Origin: an uncultured Synechococcus sp.
Lineage (GTDB): Bacteria > Cyanobacteriota > Cyanobacteriia > Phormidesmidales > Phormidesmidaceae
NCBI GenBank assembly: GCA_937911865.1
Contig: CALDSK010000078.1
Span: 1 to 48,678 of the forward strand
Reading direction: 5' to 3'
DNA: 48,678 bases
A program made the translations under genes and the position numbers. Below, one piece after another: positions 7,356-14,416 of this stretch. Within the stretch, counting starts at the first letter, position 1. Each line of letters opens with the position of its first letter. The notes under the pieces were generated by a model. It searched no databases. It saw only the letters and a list, made by a program, of their open reading frames with translations, and had not been told where the DNA came from.

Positions 7356-7999
7356 TGACGACAGCACAGTCAATTCAATCACCGTCAGACAGTAGCGACG
7401 ACCAGCGGAAAAATCCAGTTGTGCTTGTTCATGGTATCTGGAACACAGCGCAAATCTTTAATCCGCTAAAGTCCTATCTAGAATCAGCAGGATGGTCAGT
7501 ACACACCTTTAGCATGACACCCTGCAACGGCGATGCACCCATAGAAGTACTGGCACAACAGGTTGCTCAGTTTGTTGATGACTCATTCAGCGTTCACCAG
7601 ACCTTTGACCTTGTTGGATTCAGCATGGGTGGGCTCATCAGTCGCTACTATCTTCAACGCCTGGGTGGTCTCCAGCGAGTCGAAAAATTTGTTGCGGTAT
7701 GTGCCCCTCACTATGGAACGCTCTTAGCTATGGGTAGCCAGCGTCTTGGCGTACGGCAGATGAGACCTCTAAGTCCCTTTATTACCGAATTAAATCGAGA
7801 TGCACATCGCCTAAACAAGATTCAGGTCTCATCGCTTTGGACACTCTTCGATTGGCTCATCTTACCGCCCTGGAGTTCTAGGCTAGCCTTCGGACACACA
7901 GCGCGACTGACCGTAGCTGGCCACAACCTCATGTTAAAAGACCCGACTGGACTAAACGCCATAGCGCGTGCATTAAGCCAGACAAATCGAGCCGGATAA
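7355..7999 (+). CDS. Lipase-like alpha/beta hydrolase, 214 aa
   Basis: A serine hydrolase of the triacylglycerol lipase (class 2, EstA-like) group. VVLVHGIWNTAQIF forms the oxyanion strand and loop, and DLVGFSMGG carries the nucleophile Ser in GxSxG. APHYGTLLA is the usual segment after the nucleophile elbow. A C-terminal AGHNLML supplies a likely catalytic His. No signal peptide is seen, so it is probably cytoplasmic or membrane-associated. ATG 7355 is preferred to TTG 7352 because it forms the TGATG junction with the DUF3493 gene. Natural substrate unknown; membrane lipid or ester cleavage is plausible. Confidence 0.85.
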   Translation: MTTAQSIQSPSDSSDDQRKNPVVLVHGIWNTAQIFNPLKSYLESAGWSVHTFSMTPCNGDAPIEVLAQQVAQFVDDSFSVHQTFDLVGFSMGGLISRYYLQRLGGLQRVEKFVAVCAPHYGTLLAMGSQRLGVRQMRPLSPFITELNRDAHRLNKIQVSSLWTLFDWLILPPWSSRLAFGHTARLTVAGHNLMLKDPTGLNAIARALSQTNRAG

Positions 8000-8005
8000 A
8001 AACAG

Positions 8006-8437
8006 CTAAGCTCTGGCATCGCCAACTTGAGAGTACTGCGTTTCTCCAAACACTGCACTTGGATAAACATAGTGCTTAAATTCTAGAAAATTGTGGAAGG
8101 GATCTTCTAGGAAGAAAGTGCGATGTTCTATCCGTTCTCCTTTAAACCGATGCTTAGGCTGTTGATAAAATGTCAGGCTGTTAGACTGAGCTCGCTCTAG
8201 CAGGTGCGTCCACTCATCTGCACTGGCAAAAGTCAAACCAAAGTGAGACGGATAGATACTGGGCTGGCGAGGACCGAGCATCTCTACAACATGCGCAACA
8301 ATCTGATGACCGCCCAAGTTCAAAATTAAAGATCTTGGGCTTTCTCGCCCTGCCTCACAGCCCAGTCCATCGACATAAAAACGCTTCGCCTCAGGAATAT
8401 TTCCTATTGGAAAAGACAAATGAAATACAGTACTCAT
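8006..8437 (-). CDS. VOC (glyoxalase/dioxygenase fold) family protein, 143 aa
   Basis: A single VOC-fold protein. The opening FHLSFPIGNIPEAKRFYVDG and the closing FFLEDPFHNFLEFKHY hold the expected His and Glu metal ligands, with PSHFGLTFA supplying another His. Such proteins include glyoxalase I, fosfomycin-resistance enzymes and dioxygenases. The conserved H/E pattern fits a metal enzyme but does not name the substrate. The start is ATG 8437, which has GAGAGG about seven bases upstream, rather than the in-frame GTG 8443. It is convergent with the lipase gene and six bases from its stop. Confidence 0.85.
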   Translation of the reverse strand: MSTVFHLSFPIGNIPEAKRFYVDGLGCEAGRESPRSLILNLGGHQIVAHVVEMLGPRQPSIYPSHFGLTFASADEWTHLLERAQSNSLTFYQQPKHRFKGERIEHRTFFLEDPFHNFLEFKHYVYPSAVFGETQYSQVGDARA

Positions 8438-8682
8438 TAGCACCTCTCATACAAGCTTCAAACCAACGCTGCGATCGCTCGGCTCGATCAGCCAAGCTTA
8501 TGCAATCAAGCTTGCTCAATCAAGCTTATTCCGCTGACTAATCGACGCTTATCGCACAATTACCGCTATTTACACACTTTGTAGTGCGTGCTACAGCCAA
8601 TACCATAAACAAACAGTTAGATCTAACATAGCGCCATTTCTATTGTTTTTAATAGAGATAGCACCTGTTACTGATAGCTAAA

Positions 8683-8701
8683 CTCTAGAAATAGTCTAGA
8701 G
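8683..8701 (+). promoter_or_regulatory. Hairpin covering the ribosome binding site of the RRM gene
   Basis: CTCTAGA (8683-8689) pairs perfectly with TCTAGAG (8695-8701) around the loop AATAG. The only Shine-Dalgarno-like bases (TAGAG) lie in the 3' arm, seven bases before the ATG at 8709. Such a hairpin would hide the ribosome binding site. RRM genes in cyanobacteria are often cold-induced, so temperature-dependent control is a reasonable inference. Confidence 0.5.
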
Positions 8702-8708
8702 ATGCCTT

Positions 8709-8954
8709 ATGTCAATCTACGTTGGAAACCTGTCTTTTGACGCCACTCAAGACGACATCAACCAGGTCTTTGCAGAATACGGTACCGTCAGATCCGTCAA
8801 AGTACCAACCGACCGCGAGACGGGCCGAGTTAGAGGATTTGCTTTTGTAGAAATGTCTGCCGAAACAGAAGAAGAAGCAGCTATCGGTGCTCTAGACGGC
8901 GCAGAGTGGATGGGACGCACGCTGAAGGTAAACAAAGCAAGACCACGAACGTAA
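8709..8954 (+). CDS. RRM-domain RNA-binding protein, 81 aa
   Basis: A single RNA recognition motif protein like the cyanobacterial Rbp group, which binds RNA and is often cold-regulated. RNP2 is IYVGNL (residues 3-8) and RNP1 is RGFAFVEM (42-49), both with the aromatic residues that stack on RNA. The protein ends in PRT right after the domain, so it lacks the Gly-rich tail of some Rbp proteins. A hairpin covers its ribosome binding site (8683-8701), and an A-rich tandem array plus a strong terminator (9096-9137) follow. It appears to be its own transcription unit. Confidence 0.95.
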   Translation: MSIYVGNLSFDATQDDINQVFAEYGTVRSVKVPTDRETGRVRGFAFVEMSAETEEEAAIGALDGAEWMGRTLKVNKARPRT

Positions 8955-8960
8955 TTTAGA

Positions 8961-9035
8961 ACATAGCTAAAAAAATATAGCTCCAAAAAACATAGTTCCA
9001 AGAGCATAGCTCCAAAAAACATAGTCCAAAAACAG
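8961..9035. repeat. A-rich degenerate tandem array after the RRM gene
   Basis: About five imperfect units resembling CATAGCTCCAAAAAA (15-16 bases) fill the 3' flank of the RRM gene before its terminator. Confidence 0.75.
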
Positions 9036-9095
9036 AGTTCAAGCTGAAAAGTAATTTTCATAGCGCTTGCACTTCTCTCAAAACGTAAACAAACC

Positions 9096-9137
9096 AAAAG
9101 CACACAAACGGCCTTATCGCAGTCTGTGTGCTTTTTT
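9096..9137 (+). terminator. Intrinsic terminator of the RRM gene
   Basis: AAAAGCACACA (9096-9106) pairs with TGTGTGCTTTT (9125-9135), and the T-run continues to 9137. It ends about 180 bases after the RRM stop. It also argues against starting the next gene at 9067, which would place a terminator inside a coding region. Confidence 0.85.
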
Positions 9138-9249
9138 AGTGTATCCACCGAACTTCGCGATCGCGCCTTTCAAACGCCCGACCTTGGGGCCGACCTCGGG
9201 AATACTAGAAGCACGCCTTCAACCAGTTCTAGGTGCACTTATAGCGTCT

Positions 9250-9342
9250 GTCGAGTTGCTTAGAACACTTCTGAAGGCTATAGCCCATAGCAGATCAAGC
9301 AACTCAACTGGCAAATGCCTTAATGCATTAGGGCATTTGCCA
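9250..9342 (-). repeat. 93-bp two-hairpin element, copy C
   Basis: Read on the minus strand, hairpin 1 is TGGCAAATGCC/GGCATTTGCCA around a loop containing ATGCATT. Hairpin 2 is closed by GTTGAGTTGC and GCAACTCGAC. It has the same order, spacing and 93-bp length as the copies at 20419 and 42285. Similarity to copy A continues about ten bases beyond the end (CAGA then CTATA). It lies just upstream of the probable start of the 9361 gene. Confidence 0.85.
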
Positions 9343-9360
9343 TACACCCTGTGCATCCTC

Positions 9361-10737
9361 TTGAAATTTAACCCGAAGCAACGCAAACAACTTCATCGTC
9401 CACGTCCTCTCTTATTCTTTGCAGTTATAGGCACGCTTTGCTTACCCTGGCTATTTTTATTGGGTGCAAACGGCTACTTACGCCACCAGCAGAAGCTTAT
9501 AGACGCTGAAGCGGAGCGCTTTTTCACGCAAATTTCAACACATTCAGGCAATGCATCGGGGCAAACATTCGATGCGCTGAGCGCCAAGATTGGTCTGTCA
9601 CCCAATGCGACCTATAGCCAACCTATTTTTATAAATGGCCCAAATGCTCTGGCATTCCAGCGTATAGAGTCCATGCTCAGCCATTTTATTGAACAGCAGT
9701 CAAACAAAGTTACAGGGCCGTTGGATCCTCTGCCACCATTACTACAGCAGTACCTAGTCACTCAACAAGCAGATATCGATCGTATCCAAGCTCACTTGTT
9801 AACCAGTCCGCCACCTCTATGGAATATGGACATTAAGCAGCTGACAGATGCGAGCTATTTAGCGCCTGGTTTTTTCAACGTTCGCAGTGTGCAGAAACTG
9901 CTGTTGCTGGCAGTTATTGATGCACATCACAGAGGTCAATCAGCAGAAGTCATAGCTACACTAGACGCTATCTGGCAGCTCAATCAGGCGATCGCACAGC
10001 GCTCAGACTTATCTTCTCAAGTCTCGGTTTCGGTCATATCCGCACAGCAGGCAGGCCTCTTGCGTCACCTGCCGAACGTCCCTGTCTATTGGCAAAATCG
10101 TCTGGTAGAACAGTCTCATCATCAGCCGGTCATGAAAGGCGTTCGGTTCGAAGCCTGGCTACGCTACGAGACTCTAAAGGCAGGCTGGATTCCGACCGCT
10201 GCACCATCAAAAACAGCCAGCGTCAGTGAGAAAATGCAGACCGGCTTATCCAATAGATTTTCATTTCAGACCTTTTTCAAGCTCCTATCAATAGATAGTG
10301 CGCAAACCCTGCACAGAGCCCTAGACCAGCTGGAAGAGCTAAACGTTTGTACGACGTCTCAAGCCGGCGCAGAGGCAATGCTTAGCGATATTCAGACAGC
10401 GTTTTGGAACAGTGGAACAGCCCTATCACCCGAGGTTATGGGAAGAAGATGGCAAACAGCAGGCGATCGCGCCCTCTCTCTAGAGCTATCGCAATACATT
10501 CTACAAATTAAGCAGCAGCAGGAGAAAACGGGGCAATGGCCTAACACTGTCAAATCGAAGCGATCGCAGGTTTGCCCTGGAGAACAGTGGCGTTACCAGC
10601 GAAATCATGACAATGCAATTTCCATCTCTCTCAGTAAGCAGCTGCTCTCGCCTACAGCGATCCCGCACCTTTATCGCAGCGCAAGTCCATCAGGTCCTGC
10701 ATCGCCTGTGCCTGTTTCACACAGGCACAATCCATAG
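9361..10737 (+). CDS. Unrecognised membrane-anchored protein, about 458 aa
   Basis: One N-terminal membrane segment (PLLFFAVIGTLCLPWLFLLG) lies about 15-34 residues from the chosen start, followed by a long helical, Gln/Leu-rich extracytoplasmic region with no motif I recognise. The frame is open from 9067, but the first part runs through the RRM terminator and the 93-bp element. The start is therefore set at TTG 9361, which places the anchor at the N-terminus; GTG 9139 is the alternative. No clear ribosome binding site is seen. A CTTSQAGAEAMLSDIQTAFW segment and a late VCPGEQWRYQR suggest a small C-terminal domain with Cys residues. A tandem array covers its stop codon. Function unknown. Confidence 0.65.
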   Translation: MKFNPKQRKQLHRPRPLLFFAVIGTLCLPWLFLLGANGYLRHQQKLIDAEAERFFTQISTHSGNASGQTFDALSAKIGLSPNATYSQPIFINGPNALAFQRIESMLSHFIEQQSNKVTGPLDPLPPLLQQYLVTQQADIDRIQAHLLTSPPPLWNMDIKQLTDASYLAPGFFNVRSVQKLLLLAVIDAHHRGQSAEVIATLDAIWQLNQAIAQRSDLSSQVSVSVISAQQAGLLRHLPNVPVYWQNRLVEQSHHQPVMKGVRFEAWLRYETLKAGWIPTAAPSKTASVSEKMQTGLSNRFSFQTFFKLLSIDSAQTLHRALDQLEELNVCTTSQAGAEAMLSDIQTAFWNSGTALSPEVMGRRWQTAGDRALSLELSQYILQIKQQQEKTGQWPNTVKSKRSQVCPGEQWRYQRNHDNAISISLSKQLLSPTAIPHLYRSASPSGPASPVPVSHRHNP

Positions 10738-10788
10738 TCCAAACAATAATTCATAGGCCCAAACAATCCACAGCTCAAACAACCTATA
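10729..10788. repeat. Tandem array over the stop codon of the 9361 gene
   Basis: Units resembling AATCCATAGTCCAAAC start at 10729, 10745 and 10765, with a partial fourth. The first contains the TAG stop at 10735-10737. Unit length is 16-20 bases. Confidence 0.8.
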
Positions 10789-10829
10789 GCGCCTCGAACC
10801 AACAGAGAAAGCCGTCAACCTACCAGCAC

Positions 10830-10878
10830 GCACTAAAAGTCCCTCGGCAGAAAATAGCTACCGAGGGACTTTTAGTGC
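10830..10878. terminator. Perfect 18-bp hairpin between convergent genes
   Basis: GCACTAAAAGTCCCTCGG (10830-10847) pairs without mismatch with CCGAGGGACTTTTAGTGC (10861-10878) around a 13-base loop. It separates the plus-strand 9361 gene from the minus-strand H1-like gene, as expected for a shared bidirectional terminator. The T-tract is internal to the stem rather than trailing it. Confidence 0.7.
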
Positions 10879-10940
10879 TTACACACAGCTCTATGAGGCG
10901 TTCAGAAGAACCTATTTGTGACGGCCCATAAAAGCAACTA

Positions 10941-11609
10941 CTAGCTCGCCTTGATGGCCTTCTCTGACATGCTATAAGTACCGCCTCTGCCGCGATACCA
11001 CACGCCATCACGTGCACCCGCCGACAAGATGTTCGAGATTCGATTGCGCGCCTTCAAAAAGTGGTTTTTAGGCATATCTTCTTTAAACACCGCGTTCATC
11101 ACATCGGCAATCTTAAAGACATTAGTAGGTTGGGCCTGTAAAACACCCACGATGACATCAGGCAACGGAGACTTACGATAGTTTTCCTGAACATAGCGCT
11201 GCCAATTTGCAGTTCTACCGCTGCGCTTCGTGGCAGTCTTCTTCTCTTTAGCCGCTGGCGCTGCTGCAGCTTTCGCCTTAGCAGGACGACCTCTTGTAGC
11301 TTTTTTGGTGGTTTTAGTAGCGGCCTTGGTAGTCTTAGTTTTAGTAGCAGCAGCTTTTGTCTTACGCTTAGTCGCTGTCTTTGTTGCCTTCGTCGCCTTT
11401 TTGGGCGTTGCTTTGGTTGTACTAGCAGCACTGGTAACAGCTGAAATATCAGCAGCATCAGGTGTTGCACCTGACTCAAACATAGCAATAACAGTTTGAA
11501 TACCTTTGCGCTTCTCTTGCAGCTCATTGAGTTGAGCTTCCAGGGTAATCGCCTGTTCAGAAAGCTCAGAATCAACAGCGAGAAGCTGTGGCAAAACAGA
11601 TGTAGACAT
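10941..11609 (-). CDS. Histone-H1-like basic protein A, 222 aa
   Basis: Three parts are visible. Residues about 5-45 form a coiled coil (VDSELSEQAITLEAQLNELQ). Residues about 65-130 form a linker of Lys, Ala and Thr (repeats such as ATKATKTATKRKTKAAATK) ending in an AT-hook-like RGRPAK. Residues about 135-222 form a compact domain (IADVMNAVFKEDMPKNHFLK, ARNRISNILSAGARDGVWYR) that looks like a winged-helix or HARE-HTH-type fold. The layout suggests an abundant DNA-compacting or nucleoid-associated protein. A close paralogue lies at 14417 in the opposite orientation. ATG 11609 has a good AAAGGAGAAGG upstream, suggesting strong translation. The domain assignment is by eye; function inferred. Confidence 0.7.
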   Translation of the reverse strand: MSTSVLPQLLAVDSELSEQAITLEAQLNELQEKRKGIQTVIAMFESGATPDAADISAVTSAASTTKATPKKATKATKTATKRKTKAAATKTKTTKAATKTTKKATRGRPAKAKAAAAPAAKEKKTATKRSGRTANWQRYVQENYRKSPLPDVIVGVLQAQPTNVFKIADVMNAVFKEDMPKNHFLKARNRISNILSAGARDGVWYRGRGGTYSMSEKAIKAS

Positions 11610-11910
11610 ACAATGCCTTCTCCTTTAAAGAATAGATAGTTACGTTAAAAACGCTGAAGTTGAAATGGAACCGTTTGCCGAGCACACTCGGCCGACACCA
11701 CGCCAATAAGTCTCATCAGCCTTGCCAAGATAAAGCAAAGCAATCAAAACTGGGTAGCGTGAAATTTTGTCTGCTGTTATTTGACAATAGCCTCAGCACT
11801 CTTTTCGTCCGACTCTTGCAGTCACACAGCGGCTTTAGAGAAGTGGCAACACCTCTCAAAGCCTTTCTCAAAGCTCTTCAAGGAAACAAGCCACGCTTCT
11901 TCAGCTAACG

Positions 11911-11955
11911 CTGCTCTATCAAACTGCTCTATATCTATCAAACTGCTCTATAGAA
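11911..11955. repeat. CTGCTCTAT tandem array
   Basis: CTGCTCTATCAAA, then CTGCTCTATATCTATCAAA, then CTGCTCTATAGAA: three imperfect units of 13-19 bases in the non-coding interval. Confidence 0.75.
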
Positions 11956-11977
11956 TAGACCGCTCAAAATAGAGAGT

Positions 11978-11993
11978 TCAAATTCGAATTTGA
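11978..11993. promoter_or_regulatory. Perfect 16-bp palindrome, candidate operator
   Basis: TCAAATTCGAATTTGA reads the same on both strands. It lies about 370 bases upstream of H1-like gene A. Perfect palindromes of this length are typical of dimeric repressor sites, but the distance to the gene is large and the regulator is unknown. Confidence 0.3.
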
Positions 11994-12365
11994 CCAAAAT
12001 TCAGAGGTTACCTAGCAATAGGTTTACCTAATAGCCAGCTAATAGATAAGCTTGCCTGAGCTTTGGCCCACCGAATCTAGAATCACTAGCTAGACTCAAG
12101 ACAAAAAGAAGACCTGATCTAAAACACTATTCAAAACACTCTGTACAAAATATCTCTTTTGAGAATAACACTATTTAAACACTTTCTTCTTCCAGGTCAA
12201 GACTTTTCTGACTTTTTTTTGAGATTTAGGGGAGATTACGGGTAAACCATCTCGAAATTAGTAGCATTTCTCTAATAGTTCAAGCGACTTTTCATCTTTC
12301 TAAAAAGCTATCAACAATGCCTCTAACCCCTTTCACAGAGGTAGGTTCATCTATTCAACAGCTAT

Positions 12366-12923
12366 CTACGCGTCGGCATCAGCTGAGACAGTTGGCAGAA
12401 CCACATATTTAATAAGCAAAAAAATAACGACGAGAAACATTACCCCCGACGCCAGCCATACTCGAATCTCGGCCATAGACCAGAATGCCAAAAGAGTCAC
12501 ACCCACGGTGTTTGCGATTAAAACAGGCAATCGCTCAGCGATGCCAAATGCCACAATAGACGTCGTTTTCTGAGGATAAAGCTGAATCTTCGCTAACAGA
12601 TTGAACCAAAGCTGGCTGAAGAGAACTACTCGCGCTCCCCAAACAAGAGAGGACAGCGCAACATAAAATCCCAACAACTCTAGAACAATAGTACTAAAAA
12701 CAATTTTATGAAGCTGGACCAAACGAGAATCTTCTTGCTGCTCAGAGACAGCCGAGAGCATTTCCAGATCAATCCAGGCCATTCGAGAAAGTTCCGGACA
12801 AAATAGCAATAAAGCGAGAGCTAGCAAACGCTCAGCGGGTGTCTGTGCATGCAGAAATTGCATCGCTAAGCCAACAATTGCCGGAAAAAATGATAAGAGA
12901 ATCAACAGCTGAGTATTAGGCAT
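12366..12923 (-). CDS. Multi-pass membrane protein, 185 aa
   Basis: Four to five hydrophobic segments: LLILLSFFPAIVGLAMQFL, LLALALLLFCPELSRMAWI, IVLELLGFYVALSSLVW, LPVLIANTVGVTLLAFW and VMFLVVIFLLIKYVVLP. A short charged loop lies between the second and third. I do not recognise the family, and no catalytic motif is evident. The start is set at ATG 12923; the longer frame to 12971 begins at TTG and adds a polar 16-residue stretch. It sits alone between the two H1-like genes and divergent from purU. Confidence 0.65.
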   Translation of the reverse strand: MPNTQLLILLSFFPAIVGLAMQFLHAQTPAERLLALALLLFCPELSRMAWIDLEMLSAVSEQQEDSRLVQLHKIVFSTIVLELLGFYVALSSLVWGARVVLFSQLWFNLLAKIQLYPQKTTSIVAFGIAERLPVLIANTVGVTLLAFWSMAEIRVWLASGVMFLVVIFLLIKYVVLPTVSADADA

Positions 12924-13381
12924 CGCTTTTTTGAAGAGGTCGTTTTTGTAGATGGAGTGTTGATAAAGCAAAAAATAGCCATCGGATAAGACATTACGCT
13001 CACAGCAGCGCGATAAAAGTTACAAGACAAAGGCTACAGGACGACAGACGACGTAGGACAAAGTTTCTGGTCTAAGACAAAAGTGCTAAGACAAGGGGGT
13101 TTAAGACAAAAGTTCTAAGACAAGGGATCTAGGACAAAGGGTCATAGGACAGAAAACGCAGAAAAGCGATAGGTTGAGACATCACAGGATTACATCGAAG
13201 CAGCAAGTGACAGAAGCTATCGGTGATTTGTAGCGGCATGTATCAAACCGCAAGTTGTCTTACCCACTGTTGCGCAAGCCTCTAAACCAAAGCTCACAGT
13301 CTCATTAAAGTGACCACAGTTGTAGGGGTCGAAGCTATAGTAATCTGTGCTCGCCTGTTGAAAATAGGAAATGCCAAGCTT
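12924..13381. other. Intergenic interval between membrane gene and purU
   Basis: The divergent promoter region of the membrane protein (minus) and purU (plus). Its centre (13019-13155) is a degenerate array of ACAAAAG/AAGACAA-type units. No RNA gene or protein-like short frame was seen. Confidence 0.5.
13019..13155. repeat. Degenerate CTAAGACAAAAG array
   Basis: Roughly eight imperfect units of 12-17 bases of the type CTAAGACAAAAGT or CTAGGACAAAGG fill the interval upstream of purU. Confidence 0.75.
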
Positions 13382-14242
13382 ATGACTTCTGCGCGACGAT
13401 ATATTCTGACCCTCTCTTGCCCTGATCGTGTCGGCGTTGTTGCCGCAGTTAGTTCGCTCATTGCGGCACACGGTGGGTGGATTAGTGAGGCGCATCACCA
13501 TTCGGACCAATCAGCGCAGCGTTTTTTTATGAGGCAAGAGCTGTTAGCAGACTCTCTTCCTTTTTCCTTAGAGACGCTGAAGGCGCATTTCTTACCAATT
13601 GCTGACAAGTTCGAGATGACTTGGCGCATACGAGACTCCGCCCAAAAGCAAAGAGTGGTTCTCTTGGTCTCGAAAGGAGGACATTGCTTGTACGATTTGC
13701 TCTCCCGGTGGCGCGCTCAAGAATTAGATATCGAGATTGCTTGTGTTATCTCTAATCACAATATATTTAGAGGACTCGTCGAATGGCACGATATTCCTTA
13801 CTTTCATATTCCAATCACTCGCGAAAACAAGGCGGCAGCAGCCGAACAGATGATGGCTCAATTTGAAGCTGTTAGAGGAGATGTGATGGTGCTTGCCCGG
13901 TACATGCAAATTTTGCCGCCAGCAATGTGCGATCGCTATCCCGGCAAAATCATTAACATCCACCACTCCTTTCTACCCTCATTTATTGGTGCGAAACCCT
14001 ATCATCAAGCCTATGCTAGGGGCGTCAAGCTTATCGGGGCTACCTGTCACTATGTCACCGAAGATCTAGACTGTGGTCCCATCATCGATCAAGACGTACT
14101 GCGAGTAGACCACTCCGACTCACCAGGCGATCTGGTGCGCTATGGAAAAGACATTGAAAAAACCGTTCTAGCCAGAGGATTGCGATACCACATCGAAGAT
14201 CGTGTCATGCTTCACGAAAATAAAACGATCGTGTTCCGCTAG
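13382..14242 (+). CDS. purU: Formyltetrahydrofolate deformylase PurU, 286 aa
   Basis: Hydrolyses 10-formyltetrahydrofolate to formate and tetrahydrofolate. The N-terminal ACT domain (about residues 5-85) opens with RYILTLSCPDRVGVVAAVS. The C-terminal formyltransferase-fold domain has SNHNIFRGLVE, the catalytic INIHHSFLPSFIGAKPY motif and GATCHYVTEDLDCGPII with the essential Asp. It ends FR after a short tail, as in the family. The start is ATG 13382, the first codon giving the family N-terminus. PurU balances folate one-carbon units with the glycine cleavage system (gcv operon at 29.8-34.5 kb), a pathway link rather than an operon link. Confidence 0.95.
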   Translation: MTSARRYILTLSCPDRVGVVAAVSSLIAAHGGWISEAHHHSDQSAQRFFMRQELLADSLPFSLETLKAHFLPIADKFEMTWRIRDSAQKQRVVLLVSKGGHCLYDLLSRWRAQELDIEIACVISNHNIFRGLVEWHDIPYFHIPITRENKAAAAEQMMAQFEAVRGDVMVLARYMQILPPAMCDRYPGKIINIHHSFLPSFIGAKPYHQAYARGVKLIGATCHYVTEDLDCGPIIDQDVLRVDHSDSPGDLVRYGKDIEKTVLARGLRYHIEDRVMLHENKTIVFR

Positions 14243-14375
14243 TTCGGCTTATCCGTTCATTACAAGATTCTTCAAGCTGCGAGCGATCGCCACACAAAGC
14301 GCTACACTCACTGTGTACAGAGCTTCTTACGCAAGACTACACAATCAGAGACTCTCACATTTCTAGGCGAAGAAA

Positions 14376-14403
14376 TCTGTAATCTCATTTCTGTAATCTC
14401 ATG
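14376..14403. repeat. 14-bp direct repeat upstream of H1-like gene B
   Basis: TCTGTAATCTCATT (14376-14389) is followed directly by TCTGTAATCTCATG (14390-14403), ending 13 bases before the ATG. Confidence 0.85.
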
Positions 14404-14416
14404 GGGACCCTTTAAT

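Larger units (their letters stand above)
11610..12365. other. 756-base non-coding interval upstream of H1-like gene A
   Basis: The interval holds the promoter side of the H1-like gene A (minus strand) and the 3' side of the membrane gene at 12366. Seen in it: a tandem CTGCTCTAT array (11911-11955), a perfect 16-bp palindrome (11978-11993) and an AT-rich stretch around 12100-12300. Short frames present do not look like protein. It is unusually long for this window, so a small RNA or long leader is possible. Confidence 0.5.

Noticed and set aside
9067..9360. N-terminal 98-codon extension of the 9361 gene
   Set aside because: It reads through a strong terminator hairpin and the 93-bp element, has no protein-like pattern, and would put the membrane anchor about 110 residues inside the protein.
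11230..11499. Plus-strand hydrophobic frame opposite H1-like gene A
   Set aside because: It is the complement of the Lys/Ala-rich linker, which automatically yields Val/Leu/Phe/Ala runs; a conserved paralogue supports the minus-strand gene.
13217..13510. Minus-strand 97-codon frame overlapping the start of purU
   Set aside because: It is antisense to the conserved ACT domain of purU and is not protein-like.
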